64,000 bases of DNA from Deltaproteobacteria bacterium (GTDB lineage: Bacteria; Myxococcota; UBA727; VGSZ01), in assembly GCA_020850995.1 (NCBI GenBank), contig JADZDP010000006.1:27187-91186 (forward strand), given 5' to 3'. A model generated the notes under the pieces. That model had not been told where the DNA came from, did not search any database, and saw only the letters and a program-made list of their open reading frames with translations. Shown piece after piece: positions 44,205 through 53,522 of the stretch. The position numbers and the translations under genes were made by a program. Position 1 is the first letter of the stretch. Each line of letters opens with the position of its first letter.

Positions 44205-45785
44205 ATGGGGACGACGATGCCGGCACTCGTTGCACTCCTGCTGATGGCCGCCACGCCCGTGGCGCCGTCCGCGGCAGCGGAGGCACCGCCGGCGCGCTAC
44301 GTCGTGGTGGTCGGCTTCAACGGTGGCCTCCCCGATCCCCGCACGCCGCTCCACTTCGCTGACGACGACGCGGCGCGCACGTTCCTGCAGCTCGCGCCCT
44401 CGGCCGAGCGCGCGTGGCTCTTGTCCACCGCCGATCGCGAGACCGCAAAGCTCTTCCCCGATCTCACCGAGGTGGCGCGCGCGCCGACGCGGCAGTCGCT
44501 GGCGCAGGCGCTGGGCGAGGCCTTCTGGCTCATGCGCCAGCAGAAGGAGCGCGGCCGCGCCACCGAGCTCGTGTTCGCCTTCGCCGGGCACGGCGACGTC
44601 AACGACGCGGGCGAGGGCTACGTGGTGCTGTCCGACGGTCCGTTTACGCGCAGCGATCTGACGACGCAGATCCTCGAAGCGTCGCCCGCCGACGTCAACC
44701 ACGTCATCATCGACGCGTGCTCGTCGTACTTCATGGTCAACGCGCGGGGCAACGAGAGCGGACGCGTCGAGCTCTCGCCCAAGCTGCTCGACGTGCTGTC
44801 GCAGCGGGTCGACGCCGCGGTGCGTGCGCGCACCGGCGTGCTGGTGTCCACGTCCGGCGCTGCAGAGGTGCACGAGTCGGGCGAGCTCAGCGCCGGAGTG
44901 TTCAGCTTCCTGTTGCGCTCGGCGTTGGCAGGCGCCGCTGACAGCAACGGCGACGGGCGCGTCGAGTACGCCGAGGCAGCCGGCTTCGTCGCTGCCGCCT
45001 CCGCCAACCTCGACGATCCGCGCGCGCGCCTGGCGGTGCACGTGGAGGCGCCCGTGCAGCGACCGCACAGCGCGCTCGTCGATCTGTCGCGCTCCGGCGC
45101 CGATCGTTTCCTGGCCATCGACGAGGCCGGGCCCGTCCACGTGCGCTTGCTCGACGCGCACGGCTTGCCCTACGCCGAGCTGCACGACGCCGGCCGCGAC
45201 AAGCCCCTGGTGCTCGCGCTGGTGGGCAACCCGTACTTCATCGTGCAACGCGGCACCAAGGAGGCAGTGTTGGTGCCGCGCTCCGCAGGCGCCTACGCAT
45301 TGTCCGCGCTGGAATTCCACGACAGCCCGCGCCCGCGCGCCGACGTGCCCGGCGCTTTCGCGGGCCTGTACCTGAGCACCTTCAGCCCCGCCTTCATGCA
45401 GGGGTACCTCTCCACCGCTACCAGCGAGCTCGCGCTGGTGCCGCCGCGCGCCAACGCGCCCTTCTCACCCGCGTGGGCCGACGCGGGCCGACCGCACGCC
45501 CGTCTGCCCCTCGGCGTCATCGGCTTCTCCACGCTCGGCGGCGCCGCGCTGGTGGGCGCCTCGGCTGGCGGTGCGGCAATCGCCAACCAGCTCGCGTTCG
45601 CGCGCCTCGACGACGACTTCCGCACCACCGGTCAGCTCAATCCCGCCATCGCGCTGGAGGTGGAAGGCTGGCGCACCGCCACCAACGCGCTCACGGTGGG
45701 CGCCGTGACGCTCGGCCTGGCCGGCGGCGCGTTGGTCCTGTGGTCCATGCAACTGCCCGACGGCGAGGTGACGTTGCCATGGTGA
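44205..45785 (+). CDS. exported caspase-like (peptidase C14) protein
   Basis: This is a 526-residue protein with a signal peptide (to about residue 25, ATPVAPSAAA). Residues 30-240 form a caspase fold: RYVVVVGFNG, the catalytic His129 in FAFAGHGD, and Cys172 in HVIIDACSS. An EF-hand-like DSNGDGRVEYAEA follows at about 245-258. The C-terminal half is beta-rich and contains two membrane helices (LPLGVIGFSTLGGAALVGA and LTVGAVTLGLAGGALVLWS). The protease is therefore probably periplasmic and anchored. Bacterial caspase homologues of this kind are poorly studied. It overlaps the next gene by 7 bp. Confidence 0.88.
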   Translation: MGTTMPALVALLLMAATPVAPSAAAEAPPARYVVVVGFNGGLPDPRTPLHFADDDAARTFLQLAPSAERAWLLSTADRETAKLFPDLTEVARAPTRQSLAQALGEAFWLMRQQKERGRATELVFAFAGHGDVNDAGEGYVVLSDGPFTRSDLTTQILEASPADVNHVIIDACSSYFMVNARGNESGRVELSPKLLDVLSQRVDAAVRARTGVLVSTSGAAEVHESGELSAGVFSFLLRSALAGAADSNGDGRVEYAEAAGFVAAASANLDDPRARLAVHVEAPVQRPHSALVDLSRSGADRFLAIDEAGPVHVRLLDAHGLPYAELHDAGRDKPLVLALVGNPYFIVQRGTKEAVLVPRSAGAYALSALEFHDSPRPRADVPGAFAGLYLSTFSPAFMQGYLSTATSELALVPPRANAPFSPAWADAGRPHARLPLGVIGFSTLGGAALVGASAGGAAIANQLAFARLDDDFRTTGQLNPAIALEVEGWRTATNALTVGAVTLGLAGGALVLWSMQLPDGEVTLPW

Positions 45786-47170
45786 TCGCGCGCCTCGCCG
45801 CCGTCGCATCGATCGCCGTCGCGCTCGCGGGCGGGGCGTGCACGCACGACCCCGCGGAGCTCATCGCCGAGATCAACACCACCATTTACCTGGTGGGCGT
45901 CAGCGATGGCGATGTCGCCGAGATCGTCATCGACGGAGAAACGCGCCGCGCGTCGGTCGAGGGCAGCGACGATGATGAAGACGACGATGATCTGATCATG
46001 TTCCGCCTGGTGCTGCCCACCGGCGAGCATGCCGGTACCGTTACCGTCTTCGACGATGAAGATGGCGCGCTCGAGCCCGAGCGCTGCGGGACCTTCCAGG
46101 TCTCGCTGCCGGACGCCGACGCCACCGACAGCGTGGTCATCGACGTCGACGACTTGGACGAGTGCGACGAAGAGCCTGGCGAAGGCGAAGGTGAGGGTGA
46201 GGGTGAGGGTGACGACGATGATCGAACGCCGCCGCTGCTCACGGCGCCGGGCGACCAGCGCGTGCTCGTCGGCGGCGAGCTCGTCGTGGCTCTGAGCGCG
46301 AGCGACGACGTCAGCGCTGCCGATCGCCTCACCTTCTCGCTCGACGGTGAGGCGCAGCACGGGCAGGCACAGATCCAAGGCGGCGTACTCCAGTACCGCG
46401 CCAGCGATGAGAGCGACGAGGATGACACCGTGCGCGTGCGCGCCACCGACGAGGCCGGCAACACCAGCACCGCCGTGGTGGTGCTGATTGCCGTTGAAGC
46501 CTACCGGAGCTGCGCGGCCACGGCGGCCAGCGGCCTGGCCACGACCACGGGGAGCTACCTCCTGCGCATCGACGACGATGGTGAGGCGCAGTTCGTGGCG
46601 CATCACTGCCTGTTCGCCGGCGGCGACGCCTGGACGCTGGTCATCAAAGCACCGGGGGACGACCCACGTATCGCCTACGACGCCGACTGGCGCGCGGCCG
46701 AGCTGGACGACGACGACGACGTTGACACCGACGACGACGAGCTCGCGATCTTCCCCGCGCTGGTCGCCACACCGGTCCGTGAGGTCCTCTTGTTCTTCCG
46801 CCAGGTCGACGTCGACGATGGCGTCAGCTTCTCCATCTTGCCCTCCGAGGGGTCGTCACCCTGGCCGAGCTTGGCCGACGCCTTCGAGAGCGCGACCAGC
46901 GTCACGCGCGACGGCCCGACGGACGAAGAGTGGGAGCGCGCCATCGGCATCCCCTTCATCGTGGGCGACGAGTGCCGCGCATCGGGCATGAACGTCGCAG
47001 TGGGTGATCGCCACGCCCTCCTCGGGGTAGCCAGCGCTGAAGATGCGGGCTGCACCGACGACCGCCGCTTGGTTGGCTTCGGCTTCGACGGCGCCGACGG
47101 CACCTACGCCGGGCTGCACGATGACGAAGGCTTCGACCTGCCCGCCTTCACCTTCGTGTACGTGCGCTGA
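45779..47170 (+). CDS. acidic lipoprotein with Gly-Glu linker
   Basis: This is a 463-residue protein with ATG at 45779, 7 bp before the caspase stop. The signal peptide ends in ALAGGAC. It has an Asp-rich first domain with clusters such as EGSDDDEDDDD, a short GEGEGEG linker, and a cadherin/Ig-like domain (LTAPGDQRVLVGGELVVALS to TVRVRATDEAGNTSTAVVV). A C-terminal domain has four cysteines and another acidic run (ELDDDDDVDTDDDE). It may bind calcium. Co-expression with the caspase suggests a substrate or inhibitor role, unproven. Confidence 0.78.
   Translation: MVIARLAAVASIAVALAGGACTHDPAELIAEINTTIYLVGVSDGDVAEIVIDGETRRASVEGSDDDEDDDDLIMFRLVLPTGEHAGTVTVFDDEDGALEPERCGTFQVSLPDADATDSVVIDVDDLDECDEEPGEGEGEGEGEGDDDDRTPPLLTAPGDQRVLVGGELVVALSASDDVSAADRLTFSLDGEAQHGQAQIQGGVLQYRASDESDEDDTVRVRATDEAGNTSTAVVVLIAVEAYRSCAATAASGLATTTGSYLLRIDDDGEAQFVAHHCLFAGGDAWTLVIKAPGDDPRIAYDADWRAAELDDDDDVDTDDDELAIFPALVATPVREVLLFFRQVDVDDGVSFSILPSEGSSPWPSLADAFESATSVTRDGPTDEEWERAIGIPFIVGDECRASGMNVAVGDRHALLGVASAEDAGCTDDRRLVGFGFDGADGTYAGLHDDEGFDLPAFTFVYVR
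46178..46211 (+). repeat. hexanucleotide repeat encoding Gly-Glu linker
   Basis: Five to six GAAGGC/GAGGGT units inside the acidic lipoprotein gene. Confidence 0.75.
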
Positions 47171-47179
47171 CGGGTCCCC

Positions 47180-48343
47180 TCACTTCGGCGTCATGCTCAC
47201 CGGTGTCCCCGCATGCACGGCGCGCGCGAGGGCGAGCGTCGCCGCCGCCAGCGGCGTCGCCACCAAGACGTCGTCCTCGCGCAAGTCGGTGGCGTCGTTC
47301 TTGAAGCTGCCATCGGTGCGCTGCGCGGCGAGCAGCTCCTCGGCGAAGAGCGCGGGCCACGGGCGCGCGGGCGCACCGATGTCCTTCTGGCCGAGCTGCG
47401 TGAGCGCGTGCGCCTGTGCCCACGCCGCATAGAAGCGGCTGCCGTCTTTGGCGAACTGCTGCGCCGGCGGGAAGCTGCCGCTCTGGTGCGCGCCCTCGAC
47501 GCGGGTGGCGAGCCAGCGCGCGGCGCCGTCGAGCAGCGGGTCGGCGCGCGGCGTACGCAGGCGCAGGAGCACGCGCGCGGCGTCGGCAGTGGCGCTGCCA
47601 TAACCGGCGAAGCCGTCGCCCTCGATGGCGCCCGCCTTGTTGGCCACGGGGTTCGTGGGCGTGAGGAAGAAGCCGCCGTCGGCGGCACGGCAGCTCGAGA
47701 CGAAGCGCTTTGCCGCAACGAGCGCAGGGTCGCCGGGCGTGACGCCGGCCAACGCCAGCGAGCCCACCGCCCAGGTCGTCGACGAGAGCGTGGAACCGAG
47801 CAGCTCGTCCTTCGGCTCACCCTCCTTGGCCTTGGTGGGGATGCCGGGCCAGTAGCCCCAGCCGCCGTACTCGGGATCGCTCGGGCTCCAGCCGTTGTGC
47901 TCGGTGAGCTGACGCGCGCGCAGGTAGGCGATGAGCGCGGCCTTCTTGCTCTGGTGACGCGCGTTCTTCGGCACCGACAGCACGAGCAGCGCGCCCGCCG
48001 CCGAGTACACCGGGTACTCGAGCTGCTCCTTCACCTTGCCCTGCTCGTCGACGATGGTGGCGAGGAAGTCGACGCCGCGACGATACGCCGCGTCGATGTT
48101 CGCCGAGGGCGGCGCAAAGAGCAGGAAGGAGAGCGCCAAGGGCGTGGTGGCGTAGCCATCCTTGAAGGCCGCGTACTGCATCGAGCGGAAGGCGCCATCG
48201 GCGCCTTGCTGGGCGACGAGAAAGGCCGCGCTCTTCTCGAGCGCGGCGTCGATGCGGGTCAGCAGTGGGTCGGGCGGCGGCGCCTTGGTGCACGCGCTCG
48301 CCGCCAGGGCGAGCGCGCACACCGCGACGGCCGCGCGCCTCAG
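47180..48343 (-). CDS. prenyltransferase/squalene-oxidase-repeat lipoprotein
   Basis: This is a 387-residue protein. The most likely start is a CTG at 48343, because CTGA overlaps the previous stop exactly as ATGA/GTGA do elsewhere here and yields a proper lipoprotein signal (RRAAVAVCALALAASAC). A GTG at 48322 gives a signal lacking positive charge. The mature part has alpha/alpha-toroid repeats (FLVAQQGADGAFRS, CRAADGGFFLT, LAAQRTDGSFKN) with the QxxDGxF signature of terpene cyclase and prenyltransferase-like domains. The catalytic DxDD of squalene cyclases is not seen. It probably binds a hydrophobic ligand or other proteins. Confidence 0.78.
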   Translation of the reverse strand: MRRAAVAVCALALAASACTKAPPPDPLLTRIDAALEKSAAFLVAQQGADGAFRSMQYAAFKDGYATTPLALSFLLFAPPSANIDAAYRRGVDFLATIVDEQGKVKEQLEYPVYSAAGALLVLSVPKNARHQSKKAALIAYLRARQLTEHNGWSPSDPEYGGWGYWPGIPTKAKEGEPKDELLGSTLSSTTWAVGSLALAGVTPGDPALVAAKRFVSSCRAADGGFFLTPTNPVANKAGAIEGDGFAGYGSATADAARVLLRLRTPRADPLLDGAARWLATRVEGAHQSGSFPPAQQFAKDGSRFYAAWAQAHALTQLGQKDIGAPARPWPALFAEELLAAQRTDGSFKNDATDLREDDVLVATPLAAATLALARAVHAGTPVSMTPK

Positions 48344-49599
48344 GAGGCCTTCTTGCCGAGCAGGCGCTCCTGCACGGACTTGGTCTGCACGTCGGTGGTG
48401 AGCACCAAGAGCGCCGCCGAGGTCACGAAGGTGCGCCCGGTGATGCAGTGGTGGCCCGTCCAGCTGCCGTCGCCGTTTTGCACCCGCGAGAGGTTGGTGT
48501 TCATGCGCGCACGCCAGTCGTCCCATTCCTTGCCGCCCTTCTTGGCCAGACTCTCGCTCATCAGCATGTACGAGAGGAACTCTTCGCCGCCGTTGTTGCC
48601 GAAGCCGGCGATGAAGCGCTCGTCCTTCATCTGCTCGCTCATGGCGCGCACGGCCTGCTCTTCCGCCTTCTTGGCGTCGTCGTAGCGCTTGAGGGTGGCC
48701 TGGGCCTGGTCGCGATCGGCCTGCGTCTTTCCTTCCTTGGCCTGCTTCTCCACCGTGGGCCGCGCCTTCTCGTTGGCGGACACGCTGGTGCCGAGGCCAG
48801 TCACCGCCGACGCCGTGCCGTAGAGCTGCACGCCCGCCGAGCCGGTGCCCTTGAACTTGCCACCGGCGGCCTGGTCCTTCGACCAGTCCTCTGCCTTGGT
48901 GCGCAGGGTCTCGGGCACGGCGACGCCCTGCTCCGCCGCCTTGTTGAGGCCGCGCGAGCCCACCGCCTGCGAGAGCGTGGGTGCCCAGCCGCTGGTCTCG
49001 AAGCTGCCGTCGGACTTCTGGTTCTTCTTCATCTTTGCCACGATCTTCTCGATGCCCGTTTTGACGCGCGCCTCGCCGGCGGCGTCGGGCATCTTGCCTT
49101 GCACGTCGGTGAGCAGGGCCAGCGCCATGAAGGTGTCGACCGCCTGGCCGAGCTTCCCTTGCACGCGCGTGCCGCGCACCTCGGTGACGAAGATCGAGTC
49201 CTTGTCGGACTTCTCGACGGACGCGAGCACGTAGTCGACGGCGCGCGTGACGTTCTTCTGGTGCTTGCCAGCGACCGGCGAGCTGCCGCTGCGCAGGAAG
49301 GCCATGGCGGCGATGCTGGTGTCGGCGACATTGCCGACGCCGGCGAGCTGGCCGCCGCTGCCCATCTGCGCGCTCTCCTCGCCCTGGCCGAAGCCGCCGT
49401 CGTTGAGCTGGTGGCTGGCGAGCCAGGCGAGGCCGGTCTCGACGGTGTTCTTGGGAGCGGGCGCGGGTGCTGGCGCGGGCGCAGCGGGCGCGACCTTGGC
49501 GGCCGGCGCGGGGGTCTCGGCGACGGCGTCCTTGGCGGTGGCGGCGCCGGCGAGGCAGAGGGCGATGGCCCAGGCGAACGGCATGCGGATCTTCTTCAC
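48340..49599 (-). CDS. exported alpha/alpha-toroid repeat protein
   Basis: This is a 419-residue protein starting with GTG at 49599 and CGGAGG upstream. A signal peptide (ending ATAKDAVA) and a Pro/Ala linker are followed by prenyltransferase-type repeats (LASHQLNDGGFGQG, KKNQKSDGSFETSG, VQNGDGSWTGHHC). A Lys/Glu/Gln coiled coil is inserted near residues 265-300. It shares the repeat with the next gene, to which it is translationally coupled, so the two likely form a complex in the periplasm. No enzymatic residues are recognised. Confidence 0.8.
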   Translation of the reverse strand: MKKIRMPFAWAIALCLAGAATAKDAVAETPAPAAKVAPAAPAPAPAPAPKNTVETGLAWLASHQLNDGGFGQGEESAQMGSGGQLAGVGNVADTSIAAMAFLRSGSSPVAGKHQKNVTRAVDYVLASVEKSDKDSIFVTEVRGTRVQGKLGQAVDTFMALALLTDVQGKMPDAAGEARVKTGIEKIVAKMKKNQKSDGSFETSGWAPTLSQAVGSRGLNKAAEQGVAVPETLRTKAEDWSKDQAAGGKFKGTGSAGVQLYGTASAVTGLGTSVSANEKARPTVEKQAKEGKTQADRDQAQATLKRYDDAKKAEEQAVRAMSEQMKDERFIAGFGNNGGEEFLSYMLMSESLAKKGGKEWDDWRARMNTNLSRVQNGDGSWTGHHCITGRTFVTSAALLVLTTDVQTKSVQERLLGKKAS

Positions 49600-49725
49600 G
49601 GTGTCCTCCGGTTCTCACTGCCTGAACGCACGAGGAGCGCAGGAGTTCCGTCTGGCTCTGTCACGCTTTGGTGAAGATCTTGGTCTGCAGGCGGCGTGTG
49701 GGCGCGTATCGCACATCGCAGATGC

Positions 49726-51855
49726 TCAGTACTCAAACCCGCTCCCCCCGATGAACTCCCGCAAGATCGACGTCGGCGGCACGTGGTCCGGGTAGATCGC
49801 CACGAAGCGATCGAGCAGGTGGCGCAAGCGATACGCGGTCGCAAACGCCGGGTGCTCGGGCGGCACCTCGAGCAGATAGCGCTCGCCGTACACCTTGAGC
49901 ACGCTCAACTCGTAGGCGAGTGAGGTGTCGAAGCTGACGTCGGCGTTCGCCTGGTGCGGGAAGATGTGCTTGCCTTCGCCCCGGCGCACCGAGGGCCAGC
50001 GCTGGATGTTCTCCTCGGGCCTGCTGCCGCGCGCGTGACGGTCGCGCACGATGCGCCGCAAGAAGCGCACATCCGACGGCGACAACGCCGTCAGGCGATC
50101 GAAGGGCAGGCACAAGGAGGGCTGCACGAAGATGCGGAACACCTGCGCGGGCGCCGCGGCGTCGCCGAGCAGCGCCGGGTTGAGGCCGTGGATGCCCTCG
50201 ATCAGGAGGACCTCGCGTGGCGCCAAGCGCAAGCGCTGACCGCCCTGCGCCGACGAGCGTCCGGTCTTGAAGTCGAAGTGCGCGGTGGTCACCGCGTCGC
50301 CGGCGAGCAAGGCGCGCACGTGCGCTTGCAGGAGCGCGAGGTCGAGGGCCTCGAGCGCCTCGAAGTCGTACTCGCCGTGCTCGTCCTTCGGGCAGCGCTC
50401 GCGGTCGCAGTAGTAGTCGTCGAGCGAGAGGTTGACCGGGTGCACGCCGTTGACCTCGAGCTGCACGGTCAGGCGCTTGATGAAGGTGGTCTTGCCCGAC
50501 GACGACGGGCCCGCGATGGCGATGATGCGGATGTTCTCTGCTGCCGCGGCGATGCGGTCGGCGATCTTGCCGATGTACTTCTCGTGGAATCCCTCCGAGA
50601 CGCGCGTCAGCTCGCGCACCTTGCCGGTGACGCACTGGGCGTTGAAGGCGCCGATGCTGTCAATGCCCGCGGCGGCGAGCCAACGCTCGTGCTCCTCCTG
50701 CATGGGCGACGAGAAGCGCGGCGCGGCCTGTTCATGCGCGAGGGCCTCGTGCCCGCCAGGCACGTGCGCGGCGATGGCGCCGCCGTAGTCGAGCACGAGG
50801 CCCTGGGGGTGCGGCACCACGCGCAGGCCGCGCAAGGTGCCCACGGTCGGCAACGCCGGCCCCATGGCGTGCGCGTAGGTGCCGTCGAGGCCGTGCAACA
50901 CCACGCTCGGGTTGCGCGTGGTGGTCAGCATGGCCACGGCATCGCTCCACCCGAGCGCACCAAAGTGCGCGCGCGCCTCGTCGACGGTCCATTGCTCGCG
51001 CGACACGGGCGCGTCGGCGTCGACGAGCTTCTTCAGCTCCGCTTCGATGGCAGGGATGAATGCGGCGGCATCGCGCGGGCCGCGCACCACCCGTCCGACC
51101 CCCACCGAGTGCGCGAGCGCGAGGTGCTGCGCGCCGCGTACGTGCCGCGCCGCCGCGAGAAAGGCCAGGCCAGCGGTGCGTCGCCACACCTCGCGCCCGT
51201 CCCAAGACGCCAGCGTGATGGGCGTGATGGTCGCGTTGGCCACCACTGGGGTCGCCAGCGCCACGGGGCGCTGGCCGAGCAGCGCCGCGACGACATCGGC
51301 GCCGTCGACGGTCGGCGGCAACAGAGCGTCGACAGTGGTGCCAGGAATGCACTCGAGGTGGCGTACGTCGTCGCCGCAACACAAGCGCACGCGCGGGTGC
51401 GCGCTGCGCGGCTCGGTGCGCCCGTCGAAGAAGAGCGCGGCGCTGTCGGTGCGCGCGATCACCTGATCGGCGAGGACCCCAGCCATGCCCTCGACGAGCA
51501 CCAACGCCAGGGCTGGCGCGCGCTCGCGCAACCGGAGGTAGTCGGCGTGGCGCAAGCGGGCCGCCACCACCGGCGTGACCGCCGTGACGGTGGCTGAGCG
51601 TCGACGACCAGTGAGCAGCGAGATCTCACCGAAGGCGGCGCCGAGCAGCACCGGCCCCGCGTCGTGGCCGTGGCGCGAGACGCGCGCTTCGCCCGCGAGC
51701 AAGAAGTAGAGGTCGCGGTCGACGTCTTCCTGGCGGACCACGGCGACGCCGGCCTCGACAGCGACCACGTCGAGGAGCTCGGCGACCTGCGCTTGATCCG
51801 CGTCGGAGAGGGAGCGCAACAACGGTGAGACGAACAGCTTGTCGACGGCGATCAC
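49726..51855 (-). CDS. cNMP-binding domain fused to TGS/ThrRS-like and uridine-kinase domains
   Basis: This is a 709-residue protein with GTG at 51855 (GTGA overlap with the transporter gene). Residues 1-135 are a cyclic-nucleotide-binding domain with FGEISLLTGRRRSATV as the phosphate-binding cassette. Residues about 155-355 resemble the TGS and second additional domain of threonyl-tRNA synthetase (AHSVGVGRVVRG, GPALPTVGTLRG). From 425 comes a uridine/phosphoribulokinase-type kinase with P-loop GPSSSGKT at 449-456, then SLDDYY and EGIHGLNP. The ThrRS-like plus kinase pair is a known nucleoside kinase layout; adding a cNMP sensor suggests control by cAMP or c-di-type ligands. Confidence 0.87.
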   Translation of the reverse strand: MIAVDKLFVSPLLRSLSDADQAQVAELLDVVAVEAGVAVVRQEDVDRDLYFLLAGEARVSRHGHDAGPVLLGAAFGEISLLTGRRRSATVTAVTPVVAARLRHADYLRLRERAPALALVLVEGMAGVLADQVIARTDSAALFFDGRTEPRSAHPRVRLCCGDDVRHLECIPGTTVDALLPPTVDGADVVAALLGQRPVALATPVVANATITPITLASWDGREVWRRTAGLAFLAAARHVRGAQHLALAHSVGVGRVVRGPRDAAAFIPAIEAELKKLVDADAPVSREQWTVDEARAHFGALGWSDAVAMLTTTRNPSVVLHGLDGTYAHAMGPALPTVGTLRGLRVVPHPQGLVLDYGGAIAAHVPGGHEALAHEQAAPRFSSPMQEEHERWLAAAGIDSIGAFNAQCVTGKVRELTRVSEGFHEKYIGKIADRIAAAAENIRIIAIAGPSSSGKTTFIKRLTVQLEVNGVHPVNLSLDDYYCDRERCPKDEHGEYDFEALEALDLALLQAHVRALLAGDAVTTAHFDFKTGRSSAQGGQRLRLAPREVLLIEGIHGLNPALLGDAAAPAQVFRIFVQPSLCLPFDRLTALSPSDVRFLRRIVRDRHARGSRPEENIQRWPSVRRGEGKHIFPHQANADVSFDTSLAYELSVLKVYGERYLLEVPPEHPAFATAYRLRHLLDRFVAIYPDHVPPTSILREFIGGSGFEY

Positions 51856-53474
51856 GGTGCGCCTCCGAGCCAGAGGATGAGCGCTTGCGCCGTCAAGATC
51901 CGCAGCACCATGGTGGTGGGGTAGACGGCGGCGTAGGAGATCGCGGCGCTGTCTTCGCCGACGATCGAGTTCGTGAAGGCGAGCGCGGGAGGATCGGTCA
52001 TGGAGCCCGCCAACAGCCCCGCGACGGTGGCGAAGGGCAGCTTGAGGGCGATGCCCGCGATGGCCGCCACCACAGCCAGCGGCACCAAGGTGATGACCAG
52101 GCCGCACAAGAGCCACGTGAGCCCCTGCCCCGCGAGCGCCTCCATGAGGTGCGCACCCGCCTTGAGCCCTACGGCCGACAAGAACAACGCGATGCCGAGC
52201 TCGCGCAGCGCGAGGTTGACGTTGCCGGGCAGGTACCAGACCACGGGGCCAATCTTGCCCAGGCGCCCGAGCACGATGGCGACGAGCAGCGGGCCGCCGG
52301 CGAGGCCGAGCTTCACGGGCGCGGGCAAGCCCGGCAGCGGCACCGCGACCGAGCCGAGCAACACGCCGAGCGCGATACCGAGGAAGATCGGCAGGAAATC
52401 GGTGAGGCCGAGCGCCCGCTGGGAATTGCCCACCAGCGCCGCTGCGGCGGCCAGGTCGTCGTGCCGACCGACCACGTGGAGCTGATCGCCAAAGCGCAGG
52501 CGCAGCGCAGGCGCCGCGAGCATGTCGACGTCGCCGCGGCGTACGCGCGTCACGACCACGTCGTGGCGCGCGCTGAGCGAGAGCTCGGCCAGGGTCGTGC
52601 CCACGACGTCCTTGTGCGTGACCACCATGCGCACGGCGCCCGTGCCCGTGCTGCTGGTCAGGTCGCGCGTCGAGGGGGCGCCGAGGATGGCGCACGCGCT
52701 CTCGAGCGCCGCCTCGGCGCCCACCGCGAGCACGGTGTCACCGAGGCGCACGACGGTGGAGGGCAGCGCGCGCTCCGCCTCCTGCGCGTCCTTGGCGAGC
52801 ACGCGCGACACCACCACGCCGAGCGCGGACAACCCCGGCAGCTCGCTCACGGCGCGCCCATCGAGGTTCTTGTTCTCGATGACGAAGGCGCGGCGGGTCA
52901 GCGTGGACAGCGGTGGCGACGACGAGGGAGCGGCCCTCATGGTGGCGCCGAAGAGCGCCCGCGCCCCCACGATGGCCACGATCACCCCGAGCACGCCGAA
53001 GGGGTAGGCCACGGCGTAGCCGAGGCCGGGCAAGCCGCGGCGCGCGGCGTCGACGTCGGGCAGGCCGTCGAGGGCTTGCTGCGCGGCGCCGAGCGCCGGC
53101 GTGTTGGTGGTGGCGCCCGCGAACACGCCGACCAGCGCCGCCATGTCGAGGTGCAGCACGCGCGCGAGCAGCACGGTGCAAAGGGCGCCGAGCAGCACCA
53201 CGGCGGCGGCGAGCGCGTTCAGGCGCAGACCACCGTCGCGCAGCGACTGCACGAAGCCGGGCCCCACCTGCGCGCCCACGGCGGCGACGAAGAGCACCAA
53301 GCCGAGGTCGCGCAGCGCATCGAGGATCGGTGCAGCAGGCGCGAAGCCCAGGTGTCCCGCCGCCAGGCCCGAGAACAAGACACCCGCCACGCCGAGCGAG
53401 AGCCCGCGCACCTTGAGCTGCCCGAGCGCGAGCCCAGTGGCGACGACGACGGCGATGGGGAGGAGCCAGCTCAT
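51852..53474 (-). CDS. AspT/YidE-family transporter
   Basis: This is a 540-residue inner-membrane protein with ATG at 53474. Two blocks of five to six helices (residues 1-170 and 360-540) flank a pair of TrkA-C (RCK-C) domains (VIENKNLDGRAVSELPG, RFGDQLHVVGRHDDL). The repeated signature GAxTNTPALGAA and GSMTDPPALAFT is typical of the aspartate:alanine exchanger family. Substrate is unknown; the link to a cNMP/kinase protein hints at nucleoside or amino-acid exchange. Its stop lies inside the next gene's start. Confidence 0.93.
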   Translation of the reverse strand: MSWLLPIAVVVATGLALGQLKVRGLSLGVAGVLFSGLAAGHLGFAPAAPILDALRDLGLVLFVAAVGAQVGPGFVQSLRDGGLRLNALAAAVVLLGALCTVLLARVLHLDMAALVGVFAGATTNTPALGAAQQALDGLPDVDAARRGLPGLGYAVAYPFGVLGVIVAIVGARALFGATMRAAPSSSPPLSTLTRRAFVIENKNLDGRAVSELPGLSALGVVVSRVLAKDAQEAERALPSTVVRLGDTVLAVGAEAALESACAILGAPSTRDLTSSTGTGAVRMVVTHKDVVGTTLAELSLSARHDVVVTRVRRGDVDMLAAPALRLRFGDQLHVVGRHDDLAAAAALVGNSQRALGLTDFLPIFLGIALGVLLGSVAVPLPGLPAPVKLGLAGGPLLVAIVLGRLGKIGPVVWYLPGNVNLALRELGIALFLSAVGLKAGAHLMEALAGQGLTWLLCGLVITLVPLAVVAAIAGIALKLPFATVAGLLAGSMTDPPALAFTNSIVGEDSAAISYAAVYPTTMVLRILTAQALILWLGGAP

Positions 53475-53522
53475 AGGTGATACGAGGAAGCGCGTCGCGC
53501 ACGCGCGAACCAGGAACGCGAC

